Of a DNA stretch of 64,000 bases, positions 24,064 to 33,652 are shown one piece after another. The DNA is from Atherinomorus stipes. Taxonomy: Eukaryota > Chordata > Actinopteri > Atheriniformes > Atherinidae. Below the pieces are notes generated by a model, which was given only the letters and a program-made list of their open reading frames with translations, was not told the origin of the DNA and did no database searches. The stretch lies in the NCBI GenBank assembly GCA_023101725.1, contig JALJCO010001098.1, positions 1,796,396-1,860,395 on the forward strand. Reading direction: 5' to 3'. A program made the position numbers and the translations under genes. Numbering within the stretch: the first letter of the stretch is position 1; each line of letters starts with the position of its first letter.

Positions 24064-24541
24064 AGGTAGAGACCGAAGTTTTCAGCATGAAAATAAAAGC
24101 AATTTTTTCTATGTGAAATCAGACTCAATCCTCACTTTTGGGCCTCTACTTCCGTGTGGGGGTGAGTGATGTTTACAATTCCCCTTCCGCTGACTGCATT
24201 TCGTCTTTCCCCTTTGTTTTGGTGTGTTCAGGGTATTTGTGGGCAGAGATCTGTGTATTTTCTCCAGCCAATGACAGAGCTAAGGGCGTAGCGTTCTGTT
24301 GGGATAAACCCGTCAACTGGAGCCGACACAAGATTCACTCGATTTCTCGATGAAAATAGCGAATGCAGCAAGAAAAGGAAGTATTTTGTGGCGAAAAGAG
24401 CTTAAGATGGTGCACGCTTGAAAACCATAGCTTAATATTGGTTTGGCTTTCACCCACTTCCGAGCTTTGATGAAGGGGGATGGGCTCTCAGTTTGGATAG
24501 TGTTTACAAACAGAAACAGGGGAACACTCCGGACTGTACCT
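24064..24541. mobile_element. TTAA-flanked MITE, family 2 (copy E)
   Basis: A 478-bp element with ends AGGTAGAGACCGAAG and CCGGACTGTACCT, flanked by TTAA at 24060-24063 and 24542-24545. Related copies lie at 39052-39571 (inverted) and 46508-46992. The shared interior includes 'ccagccaatgacagagctaa'. Confidence 0.87.
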
Positions 24542-24701
24542 TTAAATAGTTGTGATGCAAACACTGAGCAAAACTGAGTGAAGGAAGTGATAGATCTATC
24601 GCTACATCATGGCGTCCAAGAGCAGTCCCACATCCATAAATCAGCAAGCAAAGAGACGGGAAAGCACTGAGAGGGCTTGATATGACAGCAAGTCCTCAGG
24701 T

Positions 24702-24772
24702 TGGGAGTCAAACCCGGGCAGTGTTGATGACTTGTAGCCTTTGGGTTGCCCCGCTCAACGAGCTGAACTCCC
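24702..24772 (-). repeat. tRNA-derived SINE-like fragment
   Basis: On the minus strand, 'agctcgttgagcgggg' is followed by 'cccgggtttgactccc'. These resemble the D-arm/A box and T-arm/B box of a tRNA-derived promoter. The cloverleaf is poor, so a SINE head is likelier than a tRNA gene. Confidence 0.5.
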
Positions 24773-24794
24773 CGAAGCCCTTATAATGTACGCC

Positions 24795-25925
24795 ATAAAA
24801 GTTCGAGGGTGATAACTGTCTGGCAGCAGGAGCAGCAGTTATCTTCTCACTTATGTGCAGGAGGAAAATTGTACAATAACATTTACAGAGAGGTATAACA
24901 ACAGTATCATGTGGATTTAAAAGACTTGTAAAGGACATAAATGAAGCCTCATTAAAACATTATCAGCTTCAAATCTGAAATCAGATGTGTTTTTAAAGGA
25001 AGTGTAAAAAACAGCATTGCAGCAGATGAGCACAATTATTTTGCATGTCAGGTTTATGCAAATCAATACCACTGTGTCAAACCGAAAGGTTTCCATCTGT
25101 TAATGTTTTTATGGAAAGGAAAAGAAATGTGGCAGCAACAGCAGAACAGCGCTCTCTTCACTTGATCACATAATTACTATCTGATTAATATTAGGCACGA
25201 ATGGGTCAACAGGATGCTAATTGGAGATGATAGCTTTGTTTACCAGAGGATTGCAGAGTGTGTGTGAACTTTGATTTTTGAATTAGATACTTGGTGATGT
25301 GTTTGTGTGGAAGTGCACGTAACTTTTAGACCAAATGATTGAGGCAATTATCCTCACAGTTTGCTGCATGCAGATTAAACTGATGCACATGCATCTTTGA
25401 GACTACTTGTACTTGAACAGCATCACAGCTCTTGGGCTGGACTAAATTATGGATATTGTTTTTGATATTTACATTAAATTAAAGGCAAACATAAAGGGGG
25501 ACACTTTCCTGTGATTGATAGAATATTGTCCAACTCTTAATTTTTTTTTATATCAAACGATACCAATCTAGGCAGGCAACTGTGAGGTTTTATCTCTCAT
25601 ATTTTGAGATACAACTATATTTTTCTCCGAGAGGACAGATCCCAAAATCTCCTTAACTCAGCCATAGGGGTTCATTTTGGACATCTGGCTGCCAGATAGC
25701 AGGTATTAGCTAACATGTGGCTAAATATGTTTCTGACAACTTGGTAACTTAACTAACAACTTAAAACCAGCTGATAAGCAGCTTCAAAGCAAGTCAGTCT
25801 GTAGCAGCAGCAGCTGCACCGTAGTCACATGACTAAAATAAATGCTGGGATATGAAGTTCTTACAGAAATGGTGACTTTTCTACATGCTTGACTGTTGCT
25901 AAAGTAACATGATCTCGCAAGATTT
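24795..25925. other. no gene recognised
   Basis: About 1.1 kb of AT-rich sequence with no motif, RNA or repeat signal that I can support. Confidence 0.55.
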
Positions 25926-25929
25926 CGTT

Positions 25930-26036
25930 AGTAAAAATATTGGCCCAAAAAAAACTATGCTGATATTTTCCAATATCACATTTCAATGCCGATATCACCT
26001 GATAATATCAGTAGGCTGATGATAACGGATATTTCT
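25930..26036. repeat. 'gatatc…aatatcag' repeat fragment
   Basis: Repeated 'gatatt'/'aatatc' units resemble the fragment at 9348-9402. It probably belongs to a DNA transposon, but its ends are unclear. Confidence 0.4.
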
Positions 26037-26229
26037 GGTTTTTAAAGGGGCTGTCTTTTTTCCTAATATGCTTTTCGGATCCCGTGGGGCTAAACAAAGT
26101 GTTTCGGAGCGATTCAATGTTTCCCCCTCCCGCCGGGGCCTCTGGCCTGCGAGCAGCGAAAAACAACTTTGCCTGCGCCGACCCGAGCAGAACTTGCGAC
26201 AACAGAAACCGCTGTACGGTACTCAGGTC

Positions 26230-26400
26230 CCCTATCTACCGAGCTGCTTCCAGCGCTGATTTGAACCAGATTACCAGCACTAATTCGAAGAAAACATTTC
26301 TTTAGCTTCCCACCACCTAAACACGGCTCCTGGCCTCATAACCAACTCTTTGCTGGACCAGAGTGATTCACGTAGCTGCGCTGCCTGGGCGCCGGGTGAG
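26230..26400. repeat. dispersed repeat, relative of 6052-6262
   Basis: The shared blocks 'gcttcccaccacctaaac' and 'tgctggaccagagtga' keep the same order as in the first copy. A GC-richer stretch surrounds it (26080-26400). Frames in it have no motif. Confidence 0.45.
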
Positions 26401-26778
26401 CTCACTGCCTCAGGCTCAATAATCACTTGTCACGTCCGAAAAAGTAAAGAAAAGTTCGTATTCTTACCTGCTACTCGCCAACACCAGTGAAAAATATAAT
26501 CCACGGCATATTTACCCGCAAATCGCGGGTAAAACGTCCCGTTTCAGAAAATACAGGACTTTGCTTTGAGCAGAGGGAGACGAGGTGCTGCTACCAACAC
26601 AGCAAAGTAGCATCAACAAGCTAGTAAAGCTTAGAAATATATCCAGGGATCAAAATAGAGGAAAGACAGGTAGAGAAGCCGTCTGTGTGCTGTGGGGGTG
26701 TAAGGGGGGTTGAACACGACAGTGAAAGGACGCCACTAGGGGAGCCCCGAGCTGAAGTTACTGAGTTCTGCTTTAAGG

Positions 26779-26924
26779 CAGTGGTGCCTCCTTGCACCAG
26801 CACAGCTTACTCAAATTAAATTAATCTAAAAGCCTATGAATTTGAGTCAGGTGTGTGTTGGACAAGGGAGACATGGAAAACCTGCAGGTTTGTGGCCCTC
26901 AAGGACCGAAGCTGGACACCCCTG
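26779..26924. mobile_element. hAT MITE with near-perfect target duplication
   Basis: A 146-bp element from CAGTGGTGCCTCC to GGACACCCCTG. The 8-bp flanks are CTTTAAGG and TTTTAAGG, matching at seven of eight positions. The right half resembles the MITE at 23113-23303. Confidence 0.82.
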
Positions 26925-26932
26925 TTTTAAGG

Positions 26933-27943
26933 AATGTTCTTTTACATAAGCTGCTTGGAACTTAAAGAGAAACAAAGAGGAACAGAATAACAGTGAAGTT
27001 CAGAGTTGATGGGGCCGACATGTGATAGAAATTCCAACATAGGTTCTTCATGCTGCTTCAAGTTAAGCTTGGAATTTTGCTCTGTCTAAATATAATCACA
27101 ATTTGAATTATTGAAATCATTGTCTGTCTCCGTGGTCATCCAAGGAGGAGAGAACTACTTCAGCTGTAGTGCAACATCTCGTTGTAAATTGGTGATCCAG
27201 TACAACAAAATTGAAATGCAACTAGGCAGTTTATTGGGACCTTTTAGTTGACTTTTAGAACACAATTTCACAATTAATTCAAATGTGAAGTTAAAAAAAA
27301 GGGCTCAGTGTAAGTTCCACAGTCTCCTAAACATAAATACATTTCACCTCAGCCAGTGAAGGGTTGAACCGTCATTCTGGCAGTCTTATTTGCTTCAGCC
27401 GTTTGCCTCCAGAGGACACCTTGATAAATTGCCCCTGAAATAATCTCCTGCACGCCAGCATGACATGCTGTCAGCAAACAATCACTAGAGCTCATTAGCA
27501 ATGTGTATTGACATCAGTGTAAATTGCCACAGAGAGCATTAGCATTCTGTGGAGTATCGATGTCTTTGCAGATCAACATTGGTGGTAAATACAGCAGGTA
27601 GGACAAGGTCTGAGAACAGCCTTCATACACAGGTGTATGGGGAAATCGTCACTGGGAAAACAAAGACTTTCATAGACTATATATATGTATTTCTCAGTGT
27701 CACTGCAGGATGGCTGGATAAATCGCTGGAATGCTTGAATCAGCCAGTAAAACAGTACTGGTTTTCACAGTTGTCATGGAGAGGACTGCTCAGCAGTTAT
27801 TTGTAAAGATGTTAGTCATATCAGACATAAGTAGACCTTATCCAGGCATTATATCAAAGTGTTCCTGTCATTGAGAGATTTACAGTTTTGAAAGATGTCA
27901 CTACTAGAAAGCACATGTACTAGCATGAAAATACAAACCCAAC
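26933..27943. other. no gene recognised
   Basis: About 1 kb. The frame at 27549-27806 lacks any known motif. Confidence 0.5.
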
Positions 27944-28250
27944 TCTCGCTGGGGCGATTCACAGCCAAGTGTGAAGCAGCTGGGATGAGAATCAGCACCT
28001 CCAAATCCATGGTCGTCACCTGGAGAAAGGTGGGGTGTCCTCCTCAGGTCGGGAATGGGGTCCTGCCCCAGGTGGAGGAGTTGAAGAGTCTCGGGGTCTT
28101 TGCGTGTAATGGAAAAATTGATTGGGAGATTGAAAGGCAGATCAGTGCCGCAGTAATGCAGACTCTGCATCAGTCTGCCGTGGTGAAGAAAGAGCTGAGC
28201 CAGAAGGGGAGGTTCTCAAGTTGTTGGTTGCTCTACGTTCCTACCATAGA
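27944..28250 (+). pseudogene. LINE reverse transcriptase fragment (RTE/Rex-like)
   Basis: The plus-strand frame includes CEAAGMRISTSKSMVVTW, VLPQVEELKSLGVF and VVKKELSQKGRFS. These match the order of a conserved stretch found downstream of the catalytic YADD box in abundant fish LINE polyproteins, which I believe are Rex3/RTE-like. Both sides are truncated: the catalytic half is absent upstream and the match breaks off after YVPT. It carries no active site and is a relic. The exact clade is uncertain. Confidence 0.65.
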
Positions 28251-28800
28251 CCGTTAATAGAGAGGGACGAACCTTCCGCTCACCTGACCCATTGGTTTCT
28301 GAAGAGCTAAAAGTGAAGCCAGTTGGGCGTGTCCTTCCGTCGCCATCTTGCTGTGTTGCATGTGTTGTCACTCCCGGAAAATACTAAGATGGCAAGGCTG
28401 CTCCGAGGTTGTTCTGGCATCACCCCCTCTGCTCTTAATCCCATGCCAATGCTTTTTTTGATCACATGCTCATTACTTTTGACGTGAACCTCCCCCTGTC
28501 TAAAATCATCCTTCCTCACATCATCTTCGTCCGGAATGTAAAGGACATTAACAATGACACCTTCGCATCTGACATCAATAATATCCCCAGTGTATCTGCT
28601 GCTGTTAACCTGATGACCTGGTTTCCCACAACAATCAAAATCTCCATACTCTCCTGGACACCCATGCTTCTCTGAAATCTAGATGTGTCTCCTTCACCCA
28701 CTCAGCTCCCTGGTTCACTCCTGCTTTACGTCAACTCAAATCTCGCGGCCGTCAGCTGGAATGCCTTGCCAATAAAACTGGACTCACCATTCACAGAAAT

Positions 28801-29439
28801 ATGTATAATGACCACATTACACTGTACAAAACCTCCCTCTCTTCCGCCAAATCTGCATACTACTCCAACTTAATCCACTCCAATCGTCACAACTCCAAAA
28901 CCCTCTTTTTCCTTCTCACCTCCATCACCAAACCTCCTGACTCCCTTCCCCATCATATGCAATCCAATGACTTCTGCAATAAACTCATGTCCTTTTTCGT
29001 CTCCAAAATCACAGATATCCACAAACACCTGACCTCATCTGGAGCTGTAGTTTCTGGAGGTGACCTCACTACCCCTACCCATACCACCCTCTCCAGTTTT
29101 GACCTTCCCTCTGTTCAAGCAATTTCTGACTTCATTCATAAATCCAAACCTTCCACATGTCAGTTCGATCCTCTCCCGTCCACTCTGGTTAAATCCTGCT
29201 GTTCTCCTCTTGCTCCTCTCATCACCAAAATCATCAACTCTTCCTTAAGCTCTGGTTCAGTCCCCTCTGCACTCAAAACTGCCACAGTCACCCCAATTCT
29301 GAAAAAACCTGGCCTGGACCCCACCGACTTCAACAACTTGCGTCCCATATCCAATCTACCCTTCATATCCAAAATTCTGGAAAAATCGTTGCCTCCCAAT
29401 CAATCTGCTAGAAGTCCTCCGTCCCCTGCACAGTACTGA
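28801..29439 (+). pseudogene. L2 reverse transcriptase, N-terminal part
   Basis: A 212-codon open stretch. Residues 1-80 form the linker before the polymerase (…LFFLLTSITKPPDSLP…). Residues about 115-195 contain FDPLPSTLVK, TATVTPILKKPGLD and NNLRPISNLPFISKILEK, the opening reverse transcriptase motifs of LINE polymerases. After residue 195 the expected 'FQSGFR' region is missing and the frame runs into unrelated residues, so the break near 29400 is a deletion with a frame change. The polymerase would copy LINE RNA at the nicked target site. This copy cannot. Confidence 0.75.
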
Positions 29440-29991
29440 AACCGCACTCATCAAGATCTCTGACGACCTCCTCATGGCTTCTGACTCTGGACTACTTTCC
29501 ATCCTCATTCTCCTGGACCTTACAGCAGCTTTCGACACCATTTCCCATGCCACTCTCCTCAGTCGACTATCATCCATCTGTATCAGCCACACCCCTGTAG
29601 CCTTGTTCACTTCGTATCTCTCTGATAGGACGCAGTTCACACAACTCAAATCTCATAAATCCATCTCCTTCTCCGCTTCTACTGGTGTGCCCTAAAGTCC
29701 TGTCCTGGGGCCCTTCCTGTTTATTATCTACATCCTCCCTCTTGGCTATATCCTACGAAAGCATCACATCAAATTCCACTGCTACGCGGACAACACCCAG
29801 CTCTACCTCTCTACTCAACCATCTGCCTCACTCCCACCAACCTCCCTCACACTCTGTCTCCAAGAAATCCATTCTTGGTTTTCATCCAACTTCCTCAAAC
29901 TGAACAGCTCTAAAACCGAAGTCCTCCTAGCAGGCACACATCACACTCTTTCCAAAGCCATTTCAAAGCTTCTCCATTACGCTCGATGACT
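29440..29991 (+). pseudogene. L2 reverse transcriptase, catalytic part, inactive
   Basis: The frame resumes with STETALIKISDDLL and ILLDLTAAFDTISH, holding the first catalytic aspartate. A TAA stop at 29693-29695 follows GVP, where this family normally has glutamine. Past the stop the same frame gives [15 protein letters not shown] and then [11 protein letters not shown]: the expected YADD box reads YADN, codon AAC at 29792-29794, so the second catalytic aspartate is lost. The block ends [20 protein letters not shown] before a stop at about 29989. Two independent defects show it is dead. Confidence 0.78.
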
Positions 29992-30026
29992 CACTTGTCC
30001 TCCCCTCCCCTCAGGTTAAAGTCTGG

Positions 30027-30718
30027 GTGTCGTCCTTGACAGCACGCTCTCCTTCCAGTCTCACATTAACAACATCACCCGGTCCGCCTTCTTTCACTCG
30101 TGTAATATCTCTCGTCTCCGTCCCTCTCTCACTTCCCAAACTACCGCCATCCTTGTTCAGTCTCATCACCTATCGCATTGACTACTGTAATTCACTTCTT
30201 TCCAGCCTCCCAAATAAGCCCCTCCAGAAACTGCAGCTCCTTCAAAACTCTGCAGCACGCCTGATTACACAGACCCCCATTTCTCATCATATCACTCCCA
30301 TCCTGCAACAACTCCACTGGCTCCCTATCAAACAAAAAGTCATCTTCAAACTCCTCCTCCCCCTACTACATTCAAGGCCGTCCATAACATGGCTCCATCT
30401 TACATCTCTGATCTCCTTCATGTTAACACCCCTACCCGCTCCCTCCGATCCTCCCACACCTTCCAGCTCTCCATTCCCCCAGCCCGTCCTGTCTCAATGG
30501 GGAACCGGGCATTTAGTCGCTCTGCTCCCCATCTTTGGAATTCCCTCCCTCCTGATCTCTGGACTCCTTCCCTCTTTTCAAATCCAGACTCAAAGCCTTC
30601 CTGTTCAGTCTTATTCCACCTAAGTCCATATGCATCACTCCAATGTTGTTTTTCCCTGTTTTCTTTCCTGTTGTTTTCTGTGGTACCTCTAATGTTTGTG
30701 TTTTCACTACCGTTTTAG
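30027..30718 (+). pseudogene. L2 C-terminal domain, frame-shifted
   Basis: One frame gives [18 protein letters not shown] and LQLLQNSAARLITQTP, the thumb/C-terminal region of L2 proteins. A shift near 30375 moves the continuation to the frame holding MAPSYISDLLHV and GNRAFSRSAPHLWNSLPPD. The order of blocks matches the family. The two frames show at least one indel. Confidence 0.75.
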
Positions 30719-30808
30719 CTTCCTGTTTTTAATATTTTATCTGCCTGTACAGTGTCCTTGGGTGTTTTAAAAAGGCACTTTCAAATAAAATTTATTATTA
30801 TTATTATT

Positions 30809-31500
30809 GACAAAAGAGGAGCAGTCAATGGTCAAATGTTGCAAAACAATGTGCTTAAGGGTCAGCAGACAGCAAAACAGCTTGTAAAGGTTCTAATCAG
30901 GTTTAAATAAAACCTGAAAAGGTCGGAAAGCTTAAATTTAAGAAAGTACAAAAATAATTCTGGAAATCTATGGATTAAGGTGGTGAGCATAAAACTGCAA
31001 TTTAAATTCTTGCAATCTAAAGCACAGGCCTAATCCCTACAATTAAAACGCTAATTATTTCATCACCTTCCCTGCTGCTGCTTTAAATCCTTTTAAGTAC
31101 AAACTTTAAGTACATCTCATTTCTGGGTCAGTGTTTCCAAGTGTGGATGAGCCTCCAGCTGTTTGATATCCCAACTGCTTTCAGTTGTGTCATGAAAATG
31201 CATTCCTGTCCATCGTGACGAGTTTTAGCAGTTGCCACTTTTACATGTGAACTTTGGACATGTGCAGTATATGCAACATGAGTTCGTTTCAAGTATGGAC
31301 TACTGTTGCATTGACACCAAAACTCTGAGAATTTTTCACCTTTTCAATGCTTCAAACTGGCAGTCCGACAGCATGAGTGGAAATTGCATACAACTAAACA
31401 ACTGCAGAGTAGCTATCACATATGCAACTAAGAAAGTTCTGTTAGGGCCCATGATGACAGGAAGCCAGCATTAAGTCGTTAATATTCTTCCCAAAGACTC
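30809..31500. other. no gene recognised
   Basis: About 700 bases of unique-looking sequence with no supportable feature. Confidence 0.5.
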
Positions 31501-31600
31501 CTGGGTGAGAGTCATGTACGCTTACCAGCCAGCCTAAGGGATATCCCTCGAATCCCGCCCGGGCCCTCCTTGCATACCATGCCACATTCTGGCATTGTCG
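31501..31600. repeat. rearranged tRNA-like SINE head
   Basis: 31501-31534 is the reverse complement of the tRNA-like A-box half at 32795-32827 ('ggctggctggtaagcg'). 31547-31600 matches the B-box half at 32840-32890 in direct orientation ('tcgaatcccgcccgggccct'). The two halves therefore lie head to head here. Confidence 0.55.
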
Positions 31601-31726
31601 GCAGGATCCGTGTGACGCTGGTAAACAGTCCACAGATTCAAAATCGGTGACAGCCTGCATGAAGCAGGAGGATGTGCTTGTGGAAAGAGGGGGAAGAGAT
31701 GTGACAGTGTGGGGTCTTGTCACTAT

Positions 31727-32740
31727 AAGCGCATTCGGACAGAGAGGTTCTAAGAACGCAGTTCCTATAACTACGCATCCCGAGTTTAGTTATAGGAACT
31801 ACCCTTCGCCTTCAGTGTGCGTTCGCACATGAGGGAGGACGTTGTTAGGGACCATGTGTGACGCAATCATTGCGACAGTAACAAATTTATGCCCTAGCAT
31901 ATCTGATACAAAACTGAGGTTTCTCATCTCTTTTATTCAAAGCTATTATGAAAGCTAACTTACCAGCTTTCCCTCATCACGGTCATATGTATTATGTAAC
32001 GGAACAACCCCCTGTTGGAAAGCTGCCCTAATGTCTTGTTTACGTTTCGTTGAAGTACGCCTGGACACTTTATTGGACGGACCGGGTTTCGTTCACTATA
32101 GTGGTGCAGATTGTACTGACACAATTTGCAACTGTATTTGGTTTTCCCATCTCTTTTATTCAAAGCTATTATAGAAGCTAACTTACCAGCTTTCCCTTCC
32201 TTTCCCTTGTTTACCTTTTGCTGAAGTGCGCCTGGAACCTTAGTGGGCGGTCCGCCCTCTAAAGTGTCCGGGTGGCAGCCGCAGATTCTACTGCTATACT
32301 TTGCAGCTGTATTTGGTCATTAAATTAATATGAAAATAATTGCTTTTGGACATTTCAAAATAGTTATCGATTCGGCATGTGCACCATTGTGATAGATTTA
32401 ATAATGAATTTGTACACTCCTATTGTAATAATTTTTGTTGTTATTAGGATCTCGGTAAACAGGTAAACAGCTGTGAGACTTTTTAAATATGGCGGGGCTG
32501 GAAGAAGCGGAGCTCACTCAAGGGATGTGGCTTGCCAGTTCTACCAATCACCAAACACCTACGTATTTCAGTTCCTACGGAACCCTGAAAAGACCCTGTC
32601 TCAGAATAGGAGCTAAAAAGGTTATAGGAACTGAGGTTTCGAGGTCCCTAGTTCCTATATGTCCGAATGCACAAAAAAACAGCCTGGTTCCTGACAAGGT
32701 TATAGGAACTCAAAAACGTTCCTACAGTCCGAAAGCGCCT
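31727..32740. mobile_element. DNA element with ~25-50 bp inverted termini
   Basis: The left end AAGCGCATTCGGACAGAGAG and right end GTCCGAAAGCGCCT are inverted counterparts. 'agttcctataac' blocks recur inside both arms. The target duplication is ambiguous (TA or a related short site), so I do not assign a superfamily. The interior contains a tandem duplication of about 200 bp (see 31921-32320). No transposase is encoded. Confidence 0.65.
31921..32320. repeat. imperfect tandem duplication (2 units)
   Basis: Unit 1 starts at about 31924 and unit 2 at about 32147. Both carry 'atctcttttattcaaagcta', 'gctaacttaccagctttccc', 'cttgtttac', 'gcgcctgga/acgcctgga' and 'gcaactgtatttggt/gcagctgtatttggt' in order. 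The units have diverged by indels. Confidence 0.75.
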
Positions 32741-32794
32741 TATGCCTCCAATTGATCACACTCTCTGGCTACTTGGTTACTGGGATATTACTTT

Positions 32795-32890
32795 GGCTGG
32801 CTGGTAAGCGTGCATGACTCTCACCCGGGAGTCTGTGGGATCGAATCCCACCTGGGCCCTCATTGTACCTTGCCACACTGGTACTGACCC
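32795..32890 (+). repeat. tRNA-derived SINE-like head
   Basis: 'ggctggctggtaagcg' (A-box-like), a 'gactctcacccgggagtc' stem-loop and 'gggatcgaatccc' (B-box/T-arm-like) occur at tRNA-like spacing. Acceptor pairing is weak, so this is more likely a SINE head than a functional tRNA gene. Confidence 0.5.
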
Positions 32891-33027
32891 ACCAGCAGTA
32901 CTTGATACTATTGTGCATCATGGTCCTCATTAATAACAAAAGCGAACATAGAGAAAATGGAAACTGGAGTCTGTGCCATCCACATCTACACTTCCCGTTT
33001 CCACCAGAGCTCTCCGGACTCATTTGA

Positions 33028-33330
33028 TGAAGGTGTGCAGTCAGGACTGGTGGGAACAGGTTGTAATGATTAAGTTCACTAGCGCTGACTGCCATGATAA
33101 TTTTCTTATGTCACACAAATCCTTTACCAAACTTTGCCAGATGATGGAAAGAGAGATGAAGCCCTACGAAGTAACTATTCGCAAACCAGTGCCTCTAAGG
33201 ATGTATGTTGCCATAGTGCTACAGCATATAAACTAGCAAGCTGTGCAGAGTACTTCCTGATTGCTAATACAAGTATTTACTGTACACTACTCAAAAAAAC
33301 AAGAGTACTTGCAGATAGAACATGCCCAGA
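33028..33330 (+). pseudogene. PIF/Harbinger transposase fragment (HARBI1-like)
   Basis: The plus-strand frame reads FTSADCHDNFLMSHKSFTKL, then VTIRKPVPLRMYVAIVL. After a frame change near 33230 it continues KLASCAEYFLIANTSIYCTL. This order resembles the N-terminal region of PIF/Harbinger DDE transposases, which includes 'FRMS…F..L', 'PVPLR..VAI.L…LA...EYR.IA..F'. The DDE catalytic region downstream is not found. It is therefore a dead fragment of about 100 codons. In this family, intact transposase works with a separate Myb-like protein. Confidence 0.6.
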
Positions 33331-33502
33331 ACGCAATTAAATGTCCCTTTCAATGGAGATATTTGCGTTTATATGACCAAATATTTGGGTTGGAATAGAA
33401 GTAACCCAGGGGTTATCGGGTTTTTGCTGATATTTACATGGCCATGCACAACCAGGATATTGCTTATATTCAGGTTATGAAAGGGTCATTGTCTGCATAT
33501 AA

Positions 33503-33652
33503 AGGCAGTCAATGTTTCCCTGCTCTACCAAACTGAATTAAATGGATCCAACAGCCTATTAACTTCTACAGAATGACTTATTAATTTGAGTCAGGAGTGA
33601 TGGAGCAGGGAAACATTAAAAATCTGCAGGATTGTGCCCATCAAGGACTACT
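33503..33652. mobile_element. hAT MITE fragment
   Basis: An inner palindrome ('aatgtttccctgctctacca' against 'tgatggagcagggaaacatt') and 'tttgagtcagg' match the hAT MITE family of 23113 and 26779. The outer termini are not preserved. Confidence 0.5.

Larger units (their letters stand above)
28440..30808 (+). mobile_element. L2-type LINE, degenerate
   Basis: A 5'-truncated non-LTR retrotransposon of about 2.4 kb. It starts near the end of the endonuclease region ('DHMLITFDV' at about 28455), continues through a linker and the reverse transcriptase, and ends with a 3' tail holding AATAAA (30784-30789) and a (TTA)n terminus (30792-30808). The coding sequence is split by frameshifts, a small deletion near 29395-29440, and a stop codon. 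A tail of short 3-4 base repeats is typical of L2/CR1-group LINEs. Confidence 0.8.

Noticed and set aside
26042..26775. Another TTAA element (TTAA at about 26044 and 26773)
   Set aside because: The two candidate ends (AGGGGCTGTC and GAGTTCTGCT) are not inverted counterparts.
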